A stretch of 64,000 bases of DNA, from positions 62,530,867 through 62,594,866 of the forward strand of contig OY776130.1 in assembly GCA_963675135.1 (NCBI GenBank). The letters run 5' to 3'. Position 1 is the stretch's first letter; the number at the start of each line of letters is the position of its first letter. The DNA is from Galeopsis tetrahit (lineage: Eukaryota; Streptophyta; Magnoliopsida; Lamiales; Lamiaceae). Both the position numbers and the translations under genes were made by a program. Positions 36,481-48,149 of the stretch are shown piece by piece. Below the pieces are notes generated by a model that saw only the letters and a list, made by a program, of their open reading frames with translations, did no database searches and was not told the DNA's origin.

Positions 36481-36925
36481 TTCTATTAATACTCTATTTA
36501 TCCACAATACACTTCAACTCAACCTCTTAATAAATATTGAGTAATTTATTTCTCTCCTTCACCTACACAATTTATTATCATCCCCCTTTCCATACTTTAT
36601 CATCAATACTAGTGTAAGATCCTCGTAATTATGCGATATTGTGAAAAAAAATATTGTTTAATATTATTTTTTAAAATTTATATGTATACAATTTTATTAG
36701 GGTAAAAAAATGAGAGAATGGTTAAAAAAGAAAATATTAAAAATAAAAAACACAAAATTGAAATTAGAAAATATTGTTAGAAAAAGAGAGAATGAGAAAT
36801 GAGAAAATGATTTTAAATTTGAAAAAAAAAATCAAATTATAAAATTTAAGAGATTTCAGTTTATAGAAAATTTTAAAGAAGCACTGGTGTCATAATTAGT
36901 ATTAAAGGAAGGTATTATTAATATT
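36481..36925. other. AT-rich spacer; nothing recognised
   Basis: No gene, no clear repeat ends. Confidence 0.5.
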
Positions 36926-36933
36926 GCTAGTAC

Positions 36934-37449
36934 CAAGGACAAAAATATCGGTGTCGGTGGAAATATCGAGACCTTAAATTTGTAGAAATATCAATGGATA
37001 TATCGATATCTGTAAATTTTAAAAATTTTGGAAATTTAATAACTAAATTTTAATACATAAATTCAAAAAAAAAAATTTAATCCATTTACATTTATGATAA
37101 ATTTTTATAAAATATAGCATACAATTGTATTTTTTGAATTTTTTATAAAATATAGCATACAATTTAATCCATTTACATTTATGATAAATTTTTATAAAAT
37201 ATTGCAATGTTATTTCATATGATATTTTTTGAAATTTATCGACATTTTTCAAAAAAAATTCGATATTTTTCGATATTTTACCGATATTAGTCTCTATATT
37301 GTTATTGTATATCGATTTTTATCGATATTTTTTATTTTCTTTAAAAATATTGTGGAAATATAATTTTTTCTCAATATCAATATCGGTGACTGCGAAAAAT
37401 GGATATATCGAAAATATATCGGGGAAATTTCCGGATATTTTTGTCCATG
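36934..37449. mobile_element. Non-autonomous hAT-type element, 516 bp
   Basis: Ends CAAGGACAAAAATATC (left) and, as complement, CATGGACAAAAATATC (right). Exact 8-bp duplications GCTAGTAC at 36,926-36,933 and 37,450-37,457. The interior is full of TATCGATATTT-type palindromic motifs and contains an inner direct duplication (37,085-37,142 versus 37,160-37,200). Confidence 0.85.
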
Positions 37450-37488
37450 GCTAGTACAGAGTATTATTTTTCATTATTTATTAATTGC

Positions 37489-37705
37489 ATTTACATATTA
37501 TATGTTATCAATTTTTATTGTATTTAAAAATAGGTAAGAAATATGGGTCAGGCTACCCGACAGGGGCCTACGGCTCGACCTATTAAAGCTCGGCTCGACT
37601 CGTTTAATAAATAAGTCGGGCTCAAGATTTTTTAAAAGCCTATTTAGTTAAATAGGTCGGGCTTGAACTTTCTCGTAGGCCTTTCAAGTCCAACAGGCCG
37701 ACCTA

Positions 37706-37743
<38 letters not shown>

Positions 37744-38035
37744 TAAAATATGTTATATTATACTTAAATGTAGAAAACATTTTAAATATAAGTATCCAAT
37801 ATATATAATTTCTAACTATTAAGCAATAATCAATATAATTAGTTGATTTTTTATTATTCAATGAAATATAAGTGTTGTAAGAATTTTTTTTTTTAAATGC
37901 ATTAATAGGACTAGAAAGACAAAACTTTCACGCTAGGCCTATTTGTTAAAAAGGTCAGGCTATGCTCATTCCCACCCCTAATTACATATTAAATGTAATC
38001 AAATTTTATTGTATTTAAAATAGGTAAGAAATATG
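37489..38035. mobile_element. hAT-like fragment between ~56-bp direct repeats
   Basis: A GC-richer core (37,546-37,980, GGCTCGACC, GGTCGGGCTTGAAC, AAGTCCAACAGGCCG) ends with CATTCCCACCCCTA, a typical hAT right end. On either side lie near-identical ~56-bp sequences (37,489-37,545 and 37,981-38,035, with TTTATTGTATTTAAAA and TAGGTAAGAAATATG), directly abutting the core. The expected left terminal repeat is missing. Confidence 0.5.
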
Positions 38036-38149
38036 CTAAATTATTTGACATTCATAATTTATAAATTTACAATATATATATATATATATACATATACTAT
38101 ACTATACATTTAGGCAAATTCTCCCGTACACTCGCATGTACCGTACACA

Positions 38150-38650
38150 CCTAATTTCAATTTTAATCTTATGATTGACTACACTCCCACTTTTGTTAAC
38201 TTCACACCCACAAATTATATAAACAATTGAGCAAAGTTATTTACACCCCCACTTTTATTGACTTCACCGCCTAAATTATTATTTTTTAAAAATTATACCT
38301 AGAATTATTGTATTGCCCTTCTATTAATTTTAAAAAATATATAATACAATCAAGCCTAATTTATATATAAACAATTGACCACAGTTATTACACCCCACTT
38401 TTGTTGACTTCACTCCCCAATAATTAATATTTTTTAAAAATTACATCTAAAATTATTATAATGCCCGTCTATCAATTTACACAAAATATATAATACAATC
38501 AATCATAATTTATATATAAACAATTGGCCACAGTTATTTACACCCCGATTTTGTTGACTTTACCCCTCAAATTATTTTTTAAAAATAGTTACACCTAAAA
38601 TTATTATAGTGCCCTTCTATTAATTTAAACAAAATATAATAAAATCAATC
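38150..38650. repeat. ~110-bp minisatellite inside the Mutator-like element
   Basis: Four diverged units, each containing CACTTTTGTTGACTTCAC, a TTTTTAAAAATTA stretch and GCCCTTCTATTAATTT. The other end of the element carries related single motifs, so the units are subterminal repeats that expanded at one end. Confidence 0.85.
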
Positions 38651-38966
38651 CTAATTTATATAGACAAATTCTTATATACACTCTCATGTATATACACTCT
38701 TCAATTTCATTAAAAGTTTGAGGCTAATTTACTTTTTTCGGTGCAGACAATTAATGGATCGCACAAATCTAATGAAAGGCCACAATAATATGCACACAAG
38801 ATTGAGGTGGACACCCACCAATTTTTTTTACAAATAAATGATTTTGAGATTGAAAGGTCTAGAAGAAAAAAAATACTTACATATCTGAATTTTGAGGTTG
38901 AGAGATCTAGAAGAAAATTGACAACGGAGGGGCGGCAAAAACGAGGAGGAGGCAACGAATCTATTT

Positions 38967-39275
38967 CTAACTTACAATCGAAAGAGGGACAGACGACTTG
39001 GGACGCGACGAAAGGAGGAGGAAGCGGCAGGGGCTTGGGACGTAGCCACAAACGGCGACGACTTGGGACGCAACCTTAGACAGACGGTGAGGCCTGGACG
39101 AACGACGAAACAAACGCGCGTGAAATCGGCAAAACAAATGCGGCCACGATGAATGAGGCCATGGCGGCGAGACTTTGTGCGGCAACGAAGAAAGGTTGTG
39201 GCAGCGAGGCTTTGAGCGGCGACCGACGAGGCTGGGTGAGGAGTCGGTGTCCCAAACGACGTATTTTGTCTTCAC
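38967..39275 (-). other. 102-codon open frame in the GC-rich part of the Mutator-like element
   Basis: Minus-strand frame, Ser/Arg/Pro-rich, ending with VPSPCRFLLLSSRPKSSVPL. The inverted copy at 26,514-26,816 shares that tail (VPSPRRFLLIPSRPKSSVPL) but is in another frame before it, so frame conservation is only partial. I recognise no family. A conserved peptide would argue for coding; frame breaks argue against it. Confidence 0.3.
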
Positions 39276-40978
39276 GATATATGGTTTGAGAGAATAAGAG
39301 GAGAATTATGGTTGTGTAAGAGAAGGGTATGTTCGGTCTTTCATGGGGTGTGTCTTAATCGTACGGGGTGTGCACTAAAATCTCGTGTGTGCGTATAATC
39401 GACTATTGATTATTGTTCATGGTATTACTGATAATTGTTTTTGGTATTACTGAATATAATTAGATGTGTGGAATTATTTGTTATTGTATATATTGTTCAT
39501 GGTATTATTGATTACTGTTCATGGTATTACTGATAATTATTTTTGATATTACTAAATACAATTAAATGTGTGTAATTATTTGTTATTGTATAAAATGTTA
39601 CTGATTAATGTTCATTGTATTATTGATTATTGTTCGTGGTATTACTAATAATTATTTTTGATATTACTAAATATAAATATAATTAGATGTGTGAAATTAG
39701 GTTTTATTGTATAGGATATTACTAAATACTGTTAATGGTATTACTTCTTGTATTACCGACTATAATAAAATCATATCTATAATATTATTTTGTATTAAAA
39801 TTTAAAAAAATACACATGGAAAATAAATGTAGGAAAAAAAAAGTAAAAGGAAAAAAACGAATAAATAAAAAGTTTAGAATAAAAATTGAAAATGAGAAGA
39901 AAAAAGTAAAAGAGAAGGGGGAAGAAAAATTAAAAAGAAAAAAAATTGAGATTTGTAGCTAATTTCGATAGTTTTTTTTTTCTAAAAATATGGGTGACTT
40001 GGTGATGAATCGATAGTAACTCAGCAATAATTCGGCTGCAGATTGTAAATATACAAATTAAGGTTGATTTTATTATATTTTGTGTAATTATTCTTTTAAA
40101 TGTAATTATTTTTTAAAATATATTTAGGGTGAACTCATAAAATGAGGGGTGCAGATAACCGTGGTAAAAAATAATTTGAGGGTAAACTCATAAAATGAGT
40201 GGGTACAGATAACCATGATAAAAAGAAATGATTGTAGAGGTGAACTAATAAAATAAGCACAGATAACCTAGTAAAAAATTATTTTTTGGGTAAACTTATT
40301 AAATGAGTGGGTGAAGATAAAATATTAATAAAAAATTAAAATTGGTGTGTACTGGTACACTCACATGTATCCAAGTACACTTGCATGTACCCAAGTATTA
40401 CCCATACACTTAAAATAAATGACTTTTCTAATAATAAAATTTTAATTATAAGAGTTGGAATATAATATTATAAATAAATAAAGTTATAAATAGATGTATA
40501 AAATACAACAATGCAAAAATATAAATTACATATTTAATTATCAGTGTTGATTATTTTGTCATATATGCTCAATAAATAAATGAGTTGGTTCCATGATAGA
40601 ATGATAAAATTTAGAAAAATGATCGAAATTACAAGAGAAAATAGATAGGGAATATGAGAGTGTGATATAAAACATATCAATAGTAAAAAATATGAATTTT
40701 GATATAATTTATATTTATATTTATTAATAATAATATAAAATAAAATTATAAAACTTATTTAAATAATTTAACTTGTCCAGTAAAAAAAAAACAAATTAAT
40801 TGAGAAGAATGTCACACAAATCTCATGGTATTGGAACACCTCGATTGTTCCACTCCATTTAATTTAGAATTTTTCTTTAAATTTTATTTGTCTTCTAACT
40901 ATGCCCTGTTGTGGACAACCCCAATAATACTAGATTTATCCACAATTCACTTTAATCTAACCTCTTACCTCGTTTGTT

Positions 40979-40981
<3 letters not shown>

Positions 40982-41032
<51 letters not shown>
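40982..41032. repeat. (TA)n microsatellite
   Basis: About 25 TA units; a similar TA run occurs at 23.5 kb in copy A, though not in an exactly corresponding position. Confidence 0.95.
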
Positions 41033-41039
<7 letters not shown>

Positions 41040-41542
41040 TTAAATATCTATTTAAATCATATACTTTATAATCATTTTATATACACGATAACAATTTAAT
41101 TTTTAAATGTTGAATATAAATTTTATTTTAATATATATATATATATATATTTTGAATATGATTACTCATTTATCTTAAATAATGGAATTGCATAAATGGC
41201 ATCATACTGTTGATTTGTGAAGGTTTCGATTTTTATAAAAGACTTTTTATAAACAGAACATGTGAACTCCAATATTATATGACGTTAATTATTTTTTAAT
41301 ACGGCACATATGAATAATATGTTGAATACTAAAATTAGAACGTGTTATTGATGAAGAGTTATTTTACCAAACGTGACTCGATTATAAGTCAATCATCAAG
41401 TATTAGAATTAAAAATAAGCTACGACTTAGGAGAGGATAAATCAATTTTTAATTAACACATATTTTAAATTATAATTTTTTTTTTTTTTTTTAAAATTCA
41501 TATCGATGTGGAATCAATGTTATTGACAATCGATAATTTAAA

Positions 41543-42309
41543 GGCCGCGGCTAAACAAACCCCCGATTCTCCTATACACACCCCAACTACTATACACACC
41601 CCATAGTAAATATAATTTTTTTCATAGTTACTAAACATACCCCAATAATATACCATTATACCCTTACAATTTAAAAAAAAAAAAACAAATAGAAAAATAA
41701 AAAGGACAAAAAACTCATATTTCCACCGCACTACTCTGTAAAACAAATAAAAGATGAAGGTGTCATTTCTGCAATTTCATGAGTGAATATGAAAATGTTC
41801 TTAATCTAGTAATGAGTGGATATGAAAATACTCTTAATCTCCAACTTCATTTTTGCAATTTCATTCGATTTTTTAGTTTTTAGGGTTCAATTTTGTGGAT
41901 TTTGTTAAGAAACTGCCCATGGAGTTCCTGTTTTTGAAGCAATATATGTGATTTTCGATAAAAGCATGAAAAAATCGGTATCTGGTTTTTCCTCCCGTCA
42001 TGTTCACAGTTTATGTTATGTTCGCCCAGTCCACAGAGAAAAAAATTAGAAATTATTTCACTTGTTCAGGATTAAAATTGAGAAAAAATTGTCATAAAAT
42101 TAATTTTGATCAAAGTTGGAATTAAATCCAGAAAACAGCAGTATTAATTTTATAAAATGACCATAGGTTTCCATAAAAGTTGAAAATGAAAGGTTATGTT
42201 TAATGTTTCAGAATTTTTTTAAGAAAGAGGAGAGGAAGAAGATGATAATAAGGGTAGTTTAGTTATTTAATATAGGGATATTTTAGTTTAAACTTTTTTT
42301 GGGGTGCCC
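41543..42309. mobile_element. Mutator-like insertion, 767 bp, with paralogous empty site
   Basis: It starts GGCCGCGGCTAAACAAACCC and ends TTTTGGGGTGCCC, between two exact copies of TAATTTAAA (41,534-41,542 and 42,310-42,318). The duplicated unit further right carries the uninterrupted sequence GATAATTTAAAATTAAGA at ~43,173, the site before insertion. The 9-bp duplication points to a Mutator-like element although the end repeats match only weakly. No coding capacity. Confidence 0.8.
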
Positions 42310-43450
42310 TAATTTAAAATTAAGATTTCAAAATTTTAATCTTAAAACATACAAAAGTGAACTTACAAATACTTACAATATGTGTAAATAGCTAATGAAG
42401 GATTAGTTTATACAAACTTTTGTTTTGAAATTAATTTAGGTAGAGGGTGAAATTGATTTGCAAATTAGTATGATAAAAAGCATACTAGAAAGAATGATTG
42501 CCTCCTTCATCTTTTTTTCCAACTCTTATACTAGAGAAAAAGATCATACTATGGAGAAAGATTGAGATCCAATCCTTTATCTCCTCTTCACCTTTTTCTC
42601 TCCCTTGTTTTTTAACTTCATTTTTAACTTCAACATATCTTCCTTCTTATTCTGCTGCGGCGGTGACTCCAAGAAATCTTATAATCTAAATGTGGGATTC
42701 CACGGCGCCAACAACTTTTTATCTCCGGAAGCTGTCAGTCGATCGCGCACTTGTGGCTACGACAACTTTTGATCTCCAGTTGTTTGCTGCTTTTTATCAC
42801 TGCAAAAAAATTTATCAGCTTTTTCTTGTTCTTGATTTTGTTGATGATCGTCCATTTTTCTTTTATTTTCCTGAGCATTCATAACTTAATGTAATGTTTA
42901 GACTGAGAGAAATATGTCCTAGTTAGAAAAAGAAATAATAAGAAAGTTATATAGAGGTGGATGGTACGTGCAGTCACCGCTCTACTTTATATTCGCGATA
43001 AGAACAAAAATGAATTATCCCGATAAAATACAAAAATATACCTCTCTACATTTTTTATTTTACCTGTATACCATTGACTCATCATGTTTAAGACAGATTC
43101 AAATATTAAAATGAATTATCCCAACATTTAAACTTTACAATTTTCAACACAAATGTGTAATCAATGTTATTGACAATTGATAATTTAAAATTAAGATTTC
43201 AAAATTTTAATCTAGTCCAAATGTGTAAATAGCTAATGAAGGATTAGTTGATACACACTTTTACTTTGAAATTAATTTAGATACAGGGTGAAATTGATTT
43301 GTGAATTAGTCTGTCGGTCGGTCGATCCATTTATAAGTTGGACAAGGAAGCATCAAAAAAATCATAAAAAAACAAAAAAAAACATATTCATTTGGTTTGA
43401 AAGATGAAACTACATTAATTTAATTTCAGTAATCATACTAATAATAAAAT

Positions 43451-43740
43451 TATTACAACTCTATCATACTAGATTAAGAAGCATATTAGAAAGAAAATCG
43501 CCTCCTTCACCTTTTTTTCTCTTACAACTCTGTCATACTAGAGAGAAAGATCATATACTAGACTAAGAAGCATACTAGAAAGAAAATCGCCTCATTCACC
43601 TTTTTTTCTCTTACAACTCTGTCATACTAGAGAGAAAGACCATACTAGATTAAAAAAAGCATACTAGAAAAGAAAGATCGCCTCCTTCACCTTTTTCCTC
43701 TTACAACTCTTACAACTCTCTGTCATATTAGAGAGAAAGA
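43451..43740. repeat. Three ~90-100-bp tandem units
   Basis: Each unit holds TTACAACTCT, GTCATACTAGAGAGAAAGA, AGCATACTAGAAAG and TCGCCTCCTTCACCTTTTT. A fourth related unit lies at 42,480-42,560, in the other half of the larger duplication. Confidence 0.85.
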
Positions 43741-45495
43741 TTAAGGTCAAATCCTTTATCTCCTACTTTACCTTTCTCTCCCTCTTGTTTTTTAACTTCA
43801 ACAACAGATGGACCAGCTTCCTTCTTATCTTCCTTCTTATCCTGCTGCGGCGGAGACTCCAAGAAATCTTCTAATCTGAATGTGGGATTCACGGTGCCAA
43901 CAATTTTTTATCCTCGGCAGCTACCAGTGGATCGCGCACTTGTGGCGTCGACAACTTTTGATCTCCAGCAGCCACCAGTTGTTCGTGCACTTGTTTGCTG
44001 CTTTTTATCAATGCAAAAAAATTATCCGCTTTTTCTTGTTCTTGATTTTGTTGATGGTCCTCCAATTTCCTTTTATTTTTCTGGTATCCATAACTTAACT
44101 TAATGTAATGGGTAGACAGAGAGAAATATGTCCTAGATAGAAAAAGAAATAATAAGGACGTTATAGTTATATAGGGGTGGATGGTACCGCCCTACTTTAT
44201 ATTCGCGATAAGAACAAAAATAATCGCTGTCTACTTTTTTTTTTTTTTTTTTTTTTTTATCTGTATGCCATTGACTCATCATGTTTAAGTCCGTAAATTT
44301 ACAGATTCAAATATTAAAATGAATTATTCTGACATTTAAACTTTACAATTTTCAACACAAACATTTTAATTTCTACTAAATTTATCTTCAATATTACTAT
44401 AGTGAAGAATTAAAGTTTCTATAAATTTTAGGTATATGGGTTAATTAGTATTGGAACAAGAATGATGGGAGATGAAAATTTATTTCAAAGTAATTATTTA
44501 TTTGAATTCATTTTTCTATTTATAATTATTCGAAAATCATCATCTACTCATATAAAAATTCTCTAAAATTATCAATTTATATTAAGAATATTTTAAAAAC
44601 TTATTTTCTTTCTTTTCTATTCTAGATATTTTTCTATTAAAATCATTATTATTGCATATTTTTTTAAACATTAACCAAACAATTATCATAATTTAAAGTA
44701 CAAATTTTGGAGAAAGTGAAAACAAAGCTATGAATTTTGGGAATGCCTATAAACCTATGTGAATTTGCGTTTAAATTTATATAATATCTTCTCTGATCTA
44801 AACATAATGTATTTTTTATTATTTTAAAGAAATGTCTTGCGTGAGGCATATAGTTCTAATATTTTAAAAAAAATATATAGTGCTATTTTATAAACGGTGT
44901 TACAGTAAAATTGTTTCATACAAGCGTTGGACTTATCTTTAATTATTTATAAGGTAAAAAGATTTGAATAATGGGAAGGAGTACTGTGATACGTCACTGA
45001 TGACGAAAGAGAAGAAACGCCCAAAGTGACATGTGAAAATGTGGCATCATGCTAATGGTAATGCTTGGCGGCTAGCTTTCCCTATCTTCTACACGTACCA
45101 TTTATATTCCCTAGAATTGAATAGAATAGATTCCCTTTAATCTATTGTCAAATTATCAATTTTAATCTATTTTTTTATTAAATCTAGTAAATATATTTTT
45201 TAATTAAATTATATCTATACTTTTCATTTTTTTCTCAAATCTAGTTAATACATTTTTTAAATTAAATTATATTCATACTTTTCATTTTTTTTAAAATCAA
45301 ATTTAGCACATACTTTTTTACTCTTATTCAATTTTTATCCATACTTTTTGTAAATATAATTAAATTAATAAATAAATATACCTTACTTAATAAAAAAAAT
45401 CTAAAATTATATAGTAGTAATATTTTTTAATCTAGAAAATATATAAAAATTAAACTATTTAAAAAATTTCAAAGCATTATTAAAAAAAAATTATA

Positions 45496-45541
45496 CTCCC
45501 TCTACCAAAGGTATGTTCATACTTTTGATGGATGAAGGGAG
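45496..45541. mobile_element. Minimal Stowaway-type hairpin, 46 bp
   Basis: CTCCCTCTACCAAAGGTATG at the left and CATACTTTTGATGGATGAAG followed by GGAG at the right form two terminal repeats with almost no interior, flanked by TA on both sides (45,494-95 and 45,542-43). An extreme internal-deletion derivative. Confidence 0.65.
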
Positions 45542-46155
45542 TACAATTTATTTTAATTACTGTATTTTTTATATATATATTTTATAAATCTCTTTTTAAT
45601 TTAATAGTTTTAGATAATTTCAATTCTCAATTATTTTTAAATTTTAAAATTTGTATATTTTAAATTGAATTTTTTAATTTAAACATCTTTAATATATTCT
45701 TTATTTTAATTAATCGTATTAGACAATTTTTACATTTTTGTTTTGGTATTTTAGATTAATTGATAAAAATATGTGTTAAAATAGGTAAAATTTAAAAAGT
45801 ATGTGCTACATTTGGTTAAAAATGAAAAGTATGGGTATAAAAAAAAAGTTTTTGCTAAATTTGATAATAAAATGAAAAGTATTGATATAATTTAGTTTTA
45901 AAAAAAAAATTATGTGCTAGATTTAATAAAAAGTGAAAAGAAAATAATGAAGGAGAATTGTACTAAAAATTGTGAAATTGAAATCTATTTTAAACAAATT
46001 AAAACGAGGCACTCTATACATCATTTTATCACTGAAGCATTCTCGTTTGGTTTCATTTTTCTTATACATTTCTTTATCTTTATTTTGTTCCCTATCCATT
46101 GGTAGCATACTCTTTCTAATATAACACCAGAATTAGATTTCTCAGCAACTACAAT

Positions 46156-46887
46156 TAGTGGCGGATCCAGAGTGAGTAATTTGAGAGGGCTCATAGTAAA
46201 ATTTCGAAACAATATACACTAACAAAATCATATATAATATATTTATTATTATAATTTTTTTAAAATATAATATTAAACTCACACCCTATTATTATTGATG
46301 GTCGTAATCTAGGATCACATTTAAATTAATAATTAAATATTAAATAGATCTCATTAATTTCAACCCTCAAAGATTTTGTAGGATGACTTTCATTATTTAT
46401 CTATAGATGAATTTAATTTAGAGATGCATTTTTATTCTTTCTTTCAAAGAAAAAATGTATTGTCCTTGGCTTTTTCGTCACCAAAAAACTAAATAATTGA
46501 AAAACTACAATAAATTCCACATTCTAACGGTTAACCAACAATTAGTTATATGATTCTTGTTTATCTTTGAATTTAAAAATAAATTCCATAAATACATTAA
46601 TTAATAATTGAATGATTAAATTTAAATTAAAAGCAAATTACAAATTAAATATTTGAAGAATAATTAAATCACGTGATCAAGTTTGAAGAATTAGAAAATG
46701 AAATAATAAAATGGACTGGGAAGATAAAATGGATTGGGCCTCTTTTAATTAATTTTATTAATTTGGAGGGGGTTAATAAACAAAATAATAATAATAATGA
46801 CAATAATACATATATACTCTGTATCATGGTTAAAAGGTAAGGGGGCCATGGCCCTCCTCCCCATAGGCGTAGATCGGTCCGCCCCTG
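46156..46887. mobile_element. Non-autonomous hAT-type element, 732 bp
   Basis: Left end TAGTGGCGGATCCAGAG, right complement CAGGGGCGGACCGATC. Exact 8-bp duplications ACTACAAT at 46,148-46,155 and 46,888-46,895. Non-coding, AT-rich interior. Confidence 0.9.
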
Positions 46888-46895
46888 ACTACAAT

Positions 46896-47671
46896 GAACA
46901 AATAAAAGGGGCACCAAGGAAGACGAGAAAAATCAAGTTATCTATATATATATAATAACAGGATAGTCTGTCATTTTTAGCAACTTCCTGTTTTCTCGCT
47001 CATTTTAATCTTCTATTTCTGAAAAATACTTTTTATTTTGTATTAATTTTTGGCACATATTGCCGCCCATTTCAATTTTCTCCCTAATTGAAAGTTACTT
47101 TCTAACAAGAATATTGAGTAGTTCACGGACTGTAAAGTAAAAAATCATTTTTTTAATAAATGATGTTGATTAATGATTACAACAGTCTTGAAAAACCCAA
47201 CTTTTAAATTAATTTATTATTTTTATGTAATTATAAAATTTAACTATAAAAGTCGTGCCAAACAACAAATATCGTTCAACTTCTCTCGAGGCAAAAATCA
47301 TGACAAGCATTTTAAATTTGAACTTTATCAAAACCCTAATTTTATTAATTTTCATGTAAATGTAAATAGATATTATATCTGTATAAAATGAGTTGTTCCT
47401 CAGTTGCATTTCTATTCCGTATTTAAGAGTCAGCTCACCTTCATTTCATCTTTCAGAGTAATATTACATATAGACTTTTCTTCAACTGCTTCATTTAATT
47501 TTTTAAGTTTGTTCTTTGTATTTTTTGTATCTATTCAACTGCGCATCCGTATAGCACGATTTGCAAATGCATTTTCATTTTTTCTCATTTCATAATTTTC
47601 ATTGTCTGAATAATCAAGGTAATTGTAATTGTTAATGCATGTCTACATTTTCCCTTTGTAGATTAACACAA
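46896..47671. other. Intergenic DNA between a hAT and a Helitron end
   Basis: No supported gene. At 46,942 an A is followed by TCTATATATATATAATAACA, similar to 5' ends of plant Helitrons read on the plus strand. No plus-strand 3' end matches it, so this is a suspicion only. A TATA-like GTATAAAATG occurs at ~47,381. Confidence 0.35.
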
Positions 47672-48149
47672 CTAGTATGGCACCCGTGCTGACGCATGGC
47701 CTGATATGTTAAAAAATATTACTAACATTTTAAATTTTAATTTTTAATAGTGTTATAGTGTATTCATTTTATAATACCACTAACTTACATTAATATATAT
47801 ACATATATATATAGTATCATACGTATAAAATTAATTATTGTTAACTATGTTATTATACTATATTCAATTTAAAAAAATAATAAATTAAAAATTTTAATAT
47901 GTTGCTAATATCTTTTTTAGATTAAATTATTAATCTTAAAATTTAATTAAATCAATGTCTTATACTATATAAATTTAAAGTTAACATATAAATATATAAA
48001 ATTAATGTCTAATATATATTTATGATACGATAAAATTATTAAATTACTATAAAATGTTAAAGAATATTACAATAATTTTGGTGATATAAATTACATTCAA
48101 TTAAATAATGCAATAATCTAATATCAATAGTAATTAATAAAAAAATAAA

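Larger units (their letters stand above)
38113..40403. mobile_element. Mutator-like element, 2291 bp, with GC-rich internal sequence
   Basis: The ends are similar inverted sequences: left GGCAAATTCTCCCGTACACT, right complement GGGTAATACTTGGGTACATG. Both continue into GTACAC-rich motifs. Flanks ATACATTTA (38,104-38,112) and ATACACTTA (40,404-40,412) are a 9-bp duplication with one mismatch, diagnostic of Mutator-like transposition. Inside are four ~110-bp tandem units next to the left end, a GC-rich segment at 38,930-39,250 and an AT-rich field of TATTACTGATTATTGTTCA-type repeats (39,400-39,760). There is no transposase frame. The GC-rich part could be captured host sequence. Confidence 0.8.
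40570..46040. repeat. Segmental duplication, copy B
   Basis: Direct, diverged copy of 19,840-25,450 (matching landmarks at 40.62, 40.84, 41.20, 41.50, 45.03 and 45.96 kb). Within copy B a stretch has been duplicated again: from about 41.5 kb to 43.15 kb (including a later transposon insertion) and from 43.15 kb to 44.35 kb. Both halves hold the CTGCTGCGGCGG, ATCGCGCACTTGTGGC and GATTTTGTTGATG blocks. The reading frames in these blocks are short and not supported as genes. Confidence 0.7.

Noticed and set aside
38150..38650. CRISPR-like regular array
   Set aside because: Units are ~110 bp, diverged along their whole length without unique spacers, and lie at the end of a plant transposon.
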